64,000 nt of DNA from positions 31,862,337-31,926,336 of the forward strand of contig CM041780.1 of NCBI GenBank assembly GCA_023374045.1, read 5' to 3'. Below, piece by piece: positions 13,248 to 23,671 of the stretch; positions within the stretch are counted from its first letter, which is position 1; the number at the start of each line of letters is the position of its first letter. Below the pieces are notes generated by a model that saw nothing but the letters and a program-made list of their open reading frames with translations, was not told where the DNA came from and searched no databases. The DNA comes from Limonium bicolor. Its lineage: Eukaryota > Streptophyta > Magnoliopsida > Caryophyllales > Plumbaginaceae. Position numbers and translations under genes: made by a program.

Positions 13248-13578
13248 TGAAGAGGGGCAAATATGGCCAAGAGATGTGAAGGAAGCCTACACCCGGAAGA
13301 AGGAGCAACGAAGGAACACTTAATGACCGATCGGCCATGACCGGACGTGAGGTATGGTGTAAGTATGAAGAAACGACCGGTCGCCTGTGACCGGTCGCAG
13401 CAAATACAAAATAAGCATGTATAACGACCGGTCGTTTGTGACCGGTCAAGTAATTAAGAAGTGTAAATAGCGACCGGGCGCCTGTGCCCGGTCAGATAGC
13501 CGAGGGATATAGGAATTAGGGTAGTACACTTATATAAAATAATTAGAATGACAGCCTGGAAGGATAATGACAGACTGG
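13248..13578 (+). repeat. 3' LTR of the LARD-like element, first part
   Basis: Matches 3885 onward and stops at ACTGG, where the Athila-like element is inserted. The LTR resumes at 19086-19171, is interrupted by the TRIM, and ends at 19858-19925. The hairpin array copy is at 13324-13494. Confidence 0.9.
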
Positions 13579-15170
13579 TGATAAGTGTCCAAATGAGCAT
13601 GATTTATAGGTGTATTTCATATATAATATTAGCAATTTTCTTGCTCATTTCTCCACTTCGGTTAGTTTTCCTCTAGTTTGTGTTTTATTGTTTATCTCAC
13701 AGATTTATTGTTTAAACATGAGGAAAACCAAGCTGGAAGTAAAGTAGACAAAGAGACGAACACATAGACGCAAACGGCTCAGAAAACGGGGTCCAAACGA
13801 AGAATCTAGAGCCGATCAAAGTTAGAAGTCAACAACTCGTCTCCACCTAGGCAACCGCCTAATAATCAGGCGGACGTGAGTGTGAGCCATGGAGGCGGAC
13901 GTGTGGCCAACCGCACAGGCAACCGCCTGTATAGTAGGCGGACGAGAGAGGGCGGCCAACTCAGGCAACCGCCTGGTTGTCATGCGGACAACAGGGAGGT
14001 ACCAAGGCGGACGTCGGACAACACACCAACCATACATGCAACCGCATGCAAAAGAGGCGGACGACAACAGGCGGTCGCGACTAAAATCGCACGCAAAACA
14101 GATTTTCTTCGTCGACTTCGCTCGTCGACTTCGCCCGTCGACCTGCAAGTTATCAATCTACTCTTCGCGTTCTGTCCCCTATCAATCAATGCCTTTCCAC
14201 CGCCTCAATCATTCTTCCTTCTCCTTCCTTCTCTTCATTTTCCTTTCTCCTATATAACACACGTTCCTTCTGTAGAAATCAACCATCCACCACCCATACA
14301 ATCCACGACCACTTTACCACACCTCACGCCATCTCATTTCTCTTCTCCCGTCTTCTCCATTTTATTTATTTTACAGTCCACCAAATCCACCTCTAGCCCT
14401 ACGTATACAAAATAGCAGAGTGAGCCGGAGTGATTACGGATGATTTCTATTACTCTTTTCTCTGTCTATCTATTTAATATGTTAGGCTAGTTTACGTATA
14501 CTCTGGGAATGGTTATTATGTGTTTGTATTAATTATGCATTTTTTTACTGTTATTATATATATTTTTCGTTTTAAAATTATCTCGCATCTTTTTAATAAA
14601 TGTCATGAGTTTTTTAAATTCTTTCCTAAGTCTATTTTGATCAGACCGGTGATAAATAGATAGGTTAATATTAAGACGTAAAACTGGAGGAAACTTGTTA
14701 TATTTAATTAAGTGTATTTCAGTTGCAAATGTAATTCCTCAATCTCCTCCTGCCGTTCGCAGGCTTTTTGCTTGAACCTTGATTAGAACCTTGCATTACA
14801 GGTGAACGAGTTCTTAGAGGCTATGACTTAGTCCTTAAGATAATTACAGGAACCTGCCAAATTATTAACCAGTAGAGATAGCTTAATTATGCAGATTATA
14901 TTAACCTGACCCAGAGTTCCATTTTATTTTCTACTAACTTAGTTATTTATCTTTTCTTTTTATTTATTTTACAGTCAATTAATCCCCCTCTTGTGACACG
15001 CTTAGGTACTATTATATGTACATTAGTCCCACGGTTCGACATCCGGTTGCTTACATTTTCACTATACTACTGCGACCGGGATTTGTTTGCAGCCCGACGT
15101 TTAATTTGAGTTTTAATTTCTTTTCTTTTAATTTTACACCAGTTTAACCACTCAGATTATAACGTCTGCA
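13579..15170 (+). repeat. 5' LTR of the Athila-like element
   Basis: TG...CA, 1592 bp. A hairpin array at 13851-14080 is followed by TATATAA at 14251-14257 as the likely TATA box. Long chance open frames (to 179 codons) cross the array and are not treated as genes. Confidence 0.9.
13851..14080. repeat. Hairpin array CAACCGCC...GGCGGACG
   Basis: Successive units pair CCGCCT with AGGCGG across loops of 7-8 bases (for example at 13856-13875 and 13926-13943), with spacers of 25-40 bases; later units have altered stems such as CCGCATGC. The same array is at 17742-17971 in the other LTR, and a diverged reverse-oriented relative is at 29495-29715. Confidence 0.85.
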
Positions 15171-15173
15171 AAA

Positions 15174-15190
15174 TGGCGCCGTTGCCGGGG
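15174..15190 (+). promoter_or_regulatory. tRNA-Asp primer binding site
   Basis: TGGCGCCGTTGCCGGGG, three bases after the LTR end. This is the site typical of Athila-lineage elements. Confidence 0.9.
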
Positions 15191-15696
15191 ACTAGTTTAT
15201 TCTAGTCCCTAAGCCCCGGATTATTCACTTGTTATATTATAATATTTTTGTCTATATTATTTGTTGTTTATATTAATTATCTTTTATATTTTGTTTATAT
15301 AATTATTGTGTATATTATCTAATCTGTTTGAGTAATAGGTTTGATCTACGCGTAAACAAAAAAAAAAAGAAGAAGAAGAGTTGCGAACAGAGCCTTGTCC
15401 GCACGGACAAACAACGCGTCCGCCTAGCCTTTCCACGCGGACGTCCAGGCGGACGTCTCTGATTCACGCCACAGCCTTGTCCGCCTTGAATCGAAGCGGA
15501 CGTCCAAGCGGACGTCACTCGCTCCAGAAAAAAAAAACGACGCGTTCAGAAAAAAAAATTCTGTTCTTCTCCAACTTCTTCAATCTATTTCTACTTCATT
15601 TTATATTTTGTTTATATTATTTTTATGTTTGTTTAATTATTTTATTTTCTAATCTGTTTCAGTAGTTTTGTTTTATATACAAAAACACAAAAAAAA

Positions 15697-16212
15697 ATGG
15701 AAATGGAACAGGTGTTCGAAGAGGAGTTTTGCTTTTCACAGTATTTATACTGCTCCGTATGTGGAGGAGCTCATGATTATGAGGATTGTCTCATATTGCA
15801 AGAACAACTCTGGTTAGAAGATCAACCAGACTACCTGGAGACAATCGCTCAACAAGAGCAACACCCCACTACGGATGTAGTTATTCTCTTCCCTCTACAG
15901 TCGCCTACCGCCAGTTTCCATCCTTCTCTGTGCTCTATCCAGGAAATGAGGATATTTATATCCTCGAACATGAAGAGAAGGAACTGCCATCACCTCCCGC
16001 CAAGATATCAAAACAAAACGCCAATATCACCTTCGAAGAATCCTTTCTCTCTGAAGATGATATTGATCAGCGTTCTTTCTGTGAGCCTCACCTACAAGAG
16101 GAGGATATTTACATCCTCCAATTTGAGGAAGAAAATCATCATCGCCGGGTCTTCTGTTAGAACTACGTTCCCGGCAGTACCTCCTCAAACACCAGATTTT
16201 GTGGAGTATTAA
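15697..16212 (+). CDS. Small Gag-like protein with zinc-knuckle-like motif
   Basis: 171 codons starting MEMEQVFEEE. Near residues 20-32 it has CSVCGGAHDYEDC, a CX2CX3HX4C arrangement of the kind seen at the Gag zinc knuckle of Athila-like elements. The remainder is acidic and Ser/Pro/Gln-rich, without a recognisable Gag core. The internal phrase DIYIL/IFISS recurs, apparently from short internal repeats of the DNA (GAGGATATTTA). It is the only plausible product of this element. It may be a truncated Gag kept for packaging, or a decayed remnant. Upstream, 15390-15530 repeats the GCGGACG word of the LTR array. Confidence 0.5.
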   Translation: MEMEQVFEEEFCFSQYLYCSVCGGAHDYEDCLILQEQLWLEDQPDYLETIAQQEQHPTTDVVILFPLQSPTASFHPSLCSIQEMRIFISSNMKRRNCHHLPPRYQNKTPISPSKNPFSLKMILISVLSVSLTYKRRIFTSSNLRKKIIIAGSSVRTTFPAVPPQTPDFVEY

Positions 16213-17454
16213 TTTTCTTATTTTATATGCCGAGGTAACGTTTTGTTTTGATCCAGGATAACGAAGCAGGCGTCTAGCCAAAGACGTTAAATAAGGGCAG
16301 CTTCCCGGGAGGCAACCCGGGTGTACTTTTATTTTATTTTGCTTTTATGCTCTTTTAATTTTCAGGTTCTCTTAAAATTTTATTTTTGCTAACTTTTAAC
16401 CCCATTTTTAGTATGGATGCTTCTAGTGTCTTATGCAGGTGCACCTCCATGTGGACACCGCAACCAAGCTACGCTACTTGAGGCTGAAACTCAAGTGTGG
16501 GGGAACTCCTTTAACAACTAGCAAAAATAAAATCAGGGGAGTACCAGTTTCTTTAATTATGCTTTTATTTAAATAAAAACTGCAGATGAGCGTTTATGTG
16601 CTTAAATGTTTATTTGTGATCTTTGTGTTATCTCTATTTTATCTACTTACCGAAAAGGTCTTCTGAGACCTTCCCTTGTTTTTCTGGTGAACAATGAGGA
16701 CATTGTTCAATTTAAGTGTGGGGGAGTGTGCCCTTTTCAGTGACATTTTGTGCTTAAATGTTTAATCTCTCTCCTTATCATGTGTTTGTCCAATTCAAAT
16801 ATTATGGACCCTTTTATATGTGGGTTGTTCTCTTTAAGAATAAATATTGTTATGAATTGTAGGATAAATGGTACAAATTTTAAAATTTTGATTACTTTCG
16901 AGGAGCATTTTATATGCGGTGTGACCAAATAATCTGCAAATGGTTGGATTTTATTGCTCAGGGTTTTCTTTCTGTCTTCTCTCTTAGGGATTGCTAAGGG
17001 GTACTTTTCTGTTAAAAAAAAAAGAGAAAAGAAAAAAATAATAAGGGACTTGCGAGACACCATTGGTAACCAACAAAGAGAGTTGAGTGTTCTTAAATAC
17101 AAAGGCATGATGCCTATATTTTTCTCATCTCTTATGCAAAAGTGAAACAAATGCATGAATCTATTTTTCCTTTTGTTTTCTCCTCAAAATGCCCATTCTT
17201 GAGAGAAGTTGGCCATGGTAAAAGTTCTCAGAGTCACCTAAACAAAAGAAACATTGAAGTACCTTAGATCATACCCCGAAACTCTATATTTTATTTTTAC
17301 CCTGAGCACACCTATGCCACCAGCAGTTGATGGATCACACTCCTCAATAAGTTAAAAAGATCATGTTTATCCTACCCTTCATAATAATATTTGTTAGTAT
17401 TGAGCATTCCCTACTTACTTGGGTATGTGATTTTGCTTGAGGACAAGCAAAAAG

Positions 17455-17469
17455 ATAAGTGTGGGGGTG
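17455..17469 (+). promoter_or_regulatory. Polypurine tract
   Basis: ATAAGTGTGGGGGTG lies directly before the 3' LTR start at 17470, the position of plus-strand priming. Similar AAGTGTGGGGGA phrases occur earlier at about 16491 and 16711. Confidence 0.65.
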
Positions 17470-19080
17470 TGATAAGTGTCCAAATGAGCATGATTTATAG
17501 GTGTATTTCATATATAATATTAGCAATTTTCTTGCTCATTTCTCCACTTCGGTTAGTTTTCCTCTAGTTTGTGTTTTATTGTTTATCTCACAGATTTATT
17601 GTTTAAACATGAGGAAAACCAAGCCGGAAGTAAAGTAGACAAAGAGACGAACACATAGACGCAAACGGCTCAGAAAACGGGGTCCAAACGAAGAATCTAG
17701 AGCCGATCAAAGTTAGAAGTCAACAACTCGTCTCCACCTAGGCAACCGCCTAATAATCAGGCGGACGTGAGTGTGAGCCATGGAGGCGGACGTGTGGCCA
17801 ACCGCACAGGCAACCGCCTGTATAGTAGGCGGACGAGAGAGGGCGGCCAACTCAGGCAACCGCCTGGTTGTCATGCGGACAACAGGGAGGTACCAAGGCG
17901 GACGTCGGACAACACACCAACCATACATGCAACCGCATGCAAAAGAGGCGGACGACAACAGGCGGTCGCGACTAAAATCGCACGTAAAACAGATTTTCAT
18001 CGTCGACTTGCTCGTCGACTTCGCCCGTCGACCTGCAAGTTATCAATCTACTCTTCGCGTTCTGTCCCCTATCAATCAATGCCTTTCCACCGCCTCAATC
18101 ATTCTTCCTTCTCCTTCCTTCCTCTTCATTTTCCTTTCTCCTATATAAACACACGTTCCTTCTGTAGAAATCAACCATCCACCACCCATACAATCCACGA
18201 CCACTTTACCACACCTCACGCCATCTCATTTCTCTTCTCCCGTCTTCTCCATTTTATTTATTTTACAGTCCACCAAATCCACCTCTAGCCCTACGTATAC
18301 AAAATAGCAGAGTGAGCCGGAGTGATTACGGATGATTTCTATTACTCTTTTCTCTGTCTATCTATTTAATATGTTAGGCTAGTTTACGTATACTCTGGGA
18401 ATGGTTATTATGTGTTTGTATTAATTATGCATTATTTTTACTGGTTTTAATTATATATAGTTTGTTACGTTTTAAAGGTTATCTCGCATCTTTTTAATAA
18501 ATGTCATGAGTTTATTAAATTGCTTTCCTAAGTCTATTTTGATCAGACCGGTGATAAATAGATAGGTTAATTAAGACGTAAAACTGGAGGAAACTTGTTA
18601 TGATTTAATTAAGTTAGTATTCAGTTGCAAATGTAATTCTTCAATACTCCTCTGCCGTTCGCAGGCTTTTTGCTTGAACCTTGATTAGAACCTTGCATTA
18701 CAGGTGAACGAGTTCTTATGAGGCTATGACTTAGTCCTTAAGATAATTACAGGAACCTTGCCAAATTATTAAACCAGTAGAGATAGCTTAATTATGCAGA
18801 TTATATTAACCTGACCCAGAGTTCCATTTTATTTATCTACTAACTTAGTTTATTTTATCTTTTCTTTTTATTTATTTTACAAGTCAATTAATCACCCCTC
18901 TTGTGACACGCTTAGGTACTATTATATGTACATTAGTCCCACGGTTCGACATCCGGTTGCTTACATTTTCACTATACTACTGCGACCGGGATTTGTTTGC
19001 AGCCCGACGTTTAATTTGAGTTTTAATTTCTTTTCTTTTAATTTTACACCAGTTTAACCACTCAGATTATAACGTCTGCA
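17470..19080 (+). repeat. 3' LTR of the Athila-like element
   Basis: Near copy of 13579-15170 with mostly 1-3 base indels in AT tracts. TATATAA is at 17142 bases in the LTR-equivalent position 18142-18148, and the hairpin array at 17742-17971. Confidence 0.9.
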
Positions 19081-19171
19081 ACTGGCAAGCCTAAGTTTCC
19101 TGGGAAGTTGCTATAAATAAGAGATCACCCCCTTGGAATAAGGGGGACGATGAGAACTTTTAGAACCTCTC

Positions 19172-19852
19172 TGTGATACCCAGTGTAGGGGTCACCTCCC
19201 ACATCGACCGGGAGAGCGCACGAACCACACCTTATAGGTGTGGGGATACTCTCCCCTTGTGAGAGGCCTCTGGAGGGGTGTAAAGAGTTTGACCTCTCCG
19301 GAACAAAACCCTTGGTATGGGACAATATCACCTGTGGGCTGGACTCCCGCTTCCGCTGGGCCACTCTGGGAGAGGCCTTTTGAGTGGTGTGAGTACATCA
19401 CCCTCAGAAACAAAACCGTGCGGGCTGCGGCCCAAAGCGGACAATATCTCACATGTGGGTTAAGACTGGGCTGTTACATATGGTATCAGAGCTAGGCCCA
19501 GGTCGGTGTGCCAGCGGGGACGCTGGGCTCCCAAGGGGGGTAGAGTGTGATACCCAGTGTAGGGGTCACCTCCCACATCGACCGGGAGAGCGCACGAACC
19601 ACACCTTATAGGTGTGGGGATACTCTCCCCTTGTGAGAGGCCTCTGGAGGGGTGTAAAGAGTTTGACCTCTCCGGAACAAAACCCTTGGTATGGGACAAT
19701 ATCACCTGTGGGCTGGACTCCCGCTTCCACTGGGCCACTCTGGGAGAGGCCTTTTGAGTGGTGTGAGTACATCACCCTCAGAAACAAAACCGTGCGGGCT
19801 GCGGCCCAAAGCGGACAATATCTCACATGTGGGTTAAGACTGGGCTGTTACA
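19172..19852 (+). mobile_element. Complete TRIM element
   Basis: 681 bp with target duplication CTCTC (19167-19171, 19853-19857). Two 307-bp LTRs (19172-19478 and 19546-19852), TGTGATACCC...GGGCTGTTACA, differ at one base that I can see (G/A in the CGCTTCC(G/A)CTGGG stretch). The 67-base interior holds only a primer site, TGGTATCAGAGC at 19481-19492, and a polypurine tract, CCCAAGGGGGGTAGAG, ending at 19545. The LTR phrase CCCAAAGCGGACAATATCTC is shared with known plant TRIM families. It encodes nothing; open frames of 79-111 codons here are incidental. Confidence 0.95.
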
Positions 19853-19930
19853 CTCTCTCTTTCTCTGTTGTTTCTCTCTTTTGTTGTTATGGAAACCCTA
19901 TCTCATCCCTTTTCTTCCCATTTCAGACGC

Positions 19931-22900
19931 ATTTTATTATAACTTAATCGAGTTACTAAACTCATTTATCTTATCTTTAGTTCAGAATAACTTTAATTAC
20001 AACTATCTAAAAATCTTGTCATAAGATGTTAAATCTCTTTTCATCTTGAAATAACCATATTATAATTAACTTAGACTCATCGAACTCTTACATTTAGTAT
20101 CCACAAGGTATATTATTTACTTTATCATAACTATATAATAAGGTGTTTTAAGATAACCTTTTATGTATCCTTACTTACATTTAATTTCCTAAATGTTCTA
20201 TTTTTACACACATTCCCTCCATATGCTATGCATAAACCTTTTATACTAAACTTCACTAAACTTAAGTCTTAAATACGTTTTAAATTGTTTACAAAACCTA
20301 AAGGTTTCAAAGGTATAACTTAATAAATTTATTTCCTTTATTGTATTTAGGATGGACAATATATCTACATAAGGTAGAATTTATCAAAGAATTAAATTAT
20401 GGATCGTAAGTGAAACTGTTAACTATTTAATAAGATAATATATTCTGAGAAATCCCCATACCTTATATTCAAATGACACATTAATATTTCCAGTGTCAAA
20501 AGGTAAATCAATATAATCTCTTATGTAACCTAGCTTCATCTAATTAAAGATTCAATGATTTTAAGTATCAAATTTCTATTTGCAAACCTTTTTGTAAATC
20601 TTTAACTATTATGTACATCACTTATTTATAAACTCACATCCCGAACATTGGTATTAAATGTATTTTATATGGCTTATCAAATTCTAAGAACGTAAGGATT
20701 ATTATTTAGATTAATTCCCCAATCATAGTTTAATTTAGTTTTATATCATAATCCTTTTAATGATTTTATCACAAGATATTAAGTTATTACTCAATACTAT
20801 AAATATTAAGAAATGATTAAATCTAGACTTATTTATCCTCTTCACATTTAGATGTAAAAGTAACTCATTTACTTTATTATTGTTTATATAATAATAACAT
20901 TTAAATGTAAAAGTATTTCATTCATTTTATTATCAATTAAATAATAAGATCTATTTGTGTAACACTCTATGTAAACTAATTACAAATATTCCTAAACTTC
21001 AACTTATTAATTCCTTAACCCAATTATAGATTTACACTGTGGTCACCGACTAAATATATACATGTATTTTAATACCGTTAATATAAATCCTAGAAATTCA
21101 AAGGTAACTAAAAACTCAGTTCATAACCATAAAATAATACCACCTCATATAGTATTCTATTATTAGTATTATGTAGAGGTTTAGTTTGACCCATTAATTC
21201 CTTCATATTACATTTTCTATAAGGTATTTTATTCCTTTTATTTATTAATTTATCGTATATATATATATATATATCCTTCCTATTATATTTCTCACAAGGA
21301 ATGTTATTTCCTTTATCTATTTTTATTGTATTTATATATATATAATATATATATATCTACATATATTAAGATTTATCCAGAATATTCTTTAAGAAATTCT
21401 ATTGTATTTAATTATATTTAATATCTTTTAGACCTATCCACAACTGATTTATGGTTTATAAAATAAAGTATTTCCCTTAGTTTTAGTTAAACATATTAGC
21501 TTCCATATTATATAATAAATAAAATGTAGTTTAGTTAAATTCCTTGATTTAATATAAGTTTCTATCTTATTTCTCTCATATAAATATATATATAAACATA
21601 TGTAACAATTTTTACCCCACTTAAAGTTAATACCCAAAATATTTATAAACATACTGTATTAAATGTAAATTAGTCTTATTATATTTTCCCCAACCTATAA
21701 AGTTCATTAATCAACTACACTTTAATTTTTGATTACATTAAAAACCATATATTATAAGTTATTCTTATGAAAAACTCATAAACACAATTTTTAAAACCTT
21801 TTACCATTGCCCAAAAATTCCCAAATTTAATATACAGTAACTATAACATTTTATACATATTATAAAATTTTTATTCCATAAAAATATCTTTTTAATTTAG
21901 CCAAATAACTCCAGAAAACCCGTAACTTGCAAAAATAATAACTTATGTTTAAAAACTCCAAAACCATAATAATTTACATCAAAATAAACTAGATTAAATA
22001 AGGAATATATGGTTAAAATTTCAAGTTAAAATACATTCGGGAAGATATTTAAATTAACCCAACAAGTTAGGACTATTTACTGGAATTTATAAAAACTTAA
22101 TCTTAAACGTTTTAATCTCAGCCGTCCAAATCTCTTAACTAAGATCCGACGGATACTGAACGCTGAGTTCTTCCCCGATTACTCCTTGATACCCGAGTAC
22201 TAATTCGCGTTTTTCTCACAATCTACAGAACGAAATCGAGTGATTCTTGTTTCTATAGCTTCGTAATCAAATTTCGGTTCTATTGATACCGGTTTCCCCA
22301 ATTATAATGCAGTATACACCCAGTTTCGAAATCAATTCGAAGGTTAGGGTTAGTTTCGGTTTCAGAATTTAATTCGATTGCAAATCCTACAAATTCTCCT
22401 AATCTAACACGTAATTGGCTAAATTGAGACATGGGTTAGATCGGTATTGCAATTTCGATTAGAAACATAGGAACAATTTGAAGAAAAGCTCACCGGAATT
22501 GCACAAACGAGGAGATTCAATATCGGGTTCTGGAAAAATATTCGAACCTTGCCTGTTCGAGTAGTCAACTTCGAAGCACTATAAGTTTCAGCACAGATTG
22601 AGTTAGGCTATGTTTAAGGGCTCATTGGAAAGAGCAAACTTAGATCTACGTATTGATAGCAAGATCTAAACCTAACTCGCATCATACAGAAAGATATTGA
22701 AGTCACAAAACACGAGTTTACCTCTCTGTTACGGTGTTATTTTATGTGCTGTTGAAACCGAAACTTTAGACCTCTATATCTCCCAACTGGTTACGATTCA
22801 GACTTGGGCATAAACACAAAAATTGTAGAGGGATTAGAGATCTTTACAACAAGCTAAAGAAATCGAATTTTGGTTGATTAACGAAGAAGTTATGATTGAC

Positions 22901-23671
22901 GCAAGTTACCTGAAAACGAAGGGAATTCTGGAATTCTGGAAACAGTTTCGCAAGGTGGCTACTTTGGCTCGATTTTCCGGTTGACTCAGAAGGATTTAGG
23001 GTTTGTATGAGTAATGGTTGGAAAGAGGAATTGTAGGAGAAGAGAATGGTGAAGACGGCATAGAAAAATATTGAGAGATGTAAAAGTTATAGCCGTCTAA
23101 AGTTAGGGTAAAGTAAGGGAAATCGGTTCCGAAAATCAGGGAAGAAATCGGCTAAGTGTGGGCGACCCATTACAGAGTGACATGTGGCATCTCTTAAAAT
23201 TTTGATTCAAAACTTCAATCTAGCATAACTTTGGCTAGGATGATCCGTTTTTGACGTTCTTTTTATCGATCTTCATGGTTTTTCATAACCTATTTATTGG
23301 TATAGGTTTCATGGCCTGGTTTGACCATTCTCAAAAAGTCAACTCTAGCAAGCCTTAATAAGCTTTAAGGTTTCTAGAATTTTATATTGACTTTTATGTT
23401 TTAAAACAATGTTCCAACACTTCCTAAAATCATTATAATATTTTTGGAGTGTTTAATAATTTTCCCAAGATTTATTGACTTATAAATCTTATTATTAAAT
23501 TCATAATACTATATAATAATGTATAATAATTAGGGTTAAATAGGAGAAAACCCCTAAATAAATTTCACAACTCCATATAATAATTTAATCTTCATTATTC
23601 CATATCATAATTTAATTTTTTTAATAAAAGAAATCCCCTAAATTAATTTAAATTAATTTAGGGGTATTTCA
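19931..23671 (-). repeat. Remainder of the minus-strand long LTR
   Basis: AT-rich and without coding potential. It runs from the GACGC duplication to TGAAATACCCC (minus strand) at 23671. From 22100 on it is less AT-rich and carries a CAACCGGAAAA/CGGTTGAC-type leader-like region. Confidence 0.6.

Larger units (their letters stand above)
13579..19080 (+). mobile_element. Non-autonomous Athila-like LTR retrotransposon
   Basis: Complete element with 5-bp duplication ACTGG (13574-13578, 19081-19085). LTRs are 13579-15170 (1592 bp) and 17470-19080 (1611 bp), both TGATAAGTGTCC...AACGTCTGCA. The primer site TGGCGCCGTTGCCGGGG at 15174-15190 fits tRNA-Asp as in Athila elements. A purine/G tract, GTGTGGGGGTG, ends at 17469. 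The interior is only 2.3 kb and lacks pol. It has one open frame with a zinc-knuckle-like motif (15697-16212) and the CTTCCCGGGAGGCAACCCGG phrase common in non-autonomous plant elements of this type. The LTRs differ mostly by short indels. Confidence 0.88.
3885..19925 (+). mobile_element. LTR retrotransposon with non-coding interior (LARD-like), carrying two nested elements
   Basis: Bounded by the 5-bp target duplication GACGC (3880-3884, 19926-19930). The 5' LTR is 3885-4369 and starts TGAAGAGGGG; the primer site is at 4372. The interior is about 8.9 kb. The 3' LTR is split into 13248-13578, 19086-19171 and 19858-19925, which sum to 485 bp, the same length as the 5' LTR. The two LTRs differ at only a few bases, so the insertion is fairly recent. 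No gag-pol is recognisable inside, so it would need proteins supplied in trans. Confidence 0.85.
1993..23671 (-). mobile_element. Long LTR (minus strand), interrupted by a 16-kb nested insertion
   Basis: On the minus strand the LTR begins TGAAATACCCC at 23671 and ends GGGGCGTTACA at 1993. These termini match the A and B LTRs at 27754 and 41240, so it is a relative of that long-LTR chromovirus family. The LTR parts are 1993-3884 and 19931-23671, about 5.6 kb together. The rest is the element at 3885-19925, with GACGC duplicated at 3880-3884 and 19926-19930. The sequence between is AT-rich and non-coding, as expected of an LTR. Confidence 0.75.

Noticed and set aside
13876..14415. A 179-codon open frame, with a similar one at 17767-18288
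   Set aside because: It crosses the CCGCC/GGCGG hairpin array and the LTR leader, the two LTR copies disagree in frame after a small indel, and no domain is visible. GC-rich repeats simply lack stops.
19172..19478. A 5S rRNA-derived (Cassandra-type) LTR
   Set aside because: The CCCAAAGCGGACAATATC phrase is shared with TRIMs in general, but I cannot find the 5S internal promoter boxes here.
19238..19947. Open frames of 85-111 codons in the TRIM on both strands
   Set aside because: They run through LTR, primer site and flanking LTR sequence. TRIMs are non-coding.
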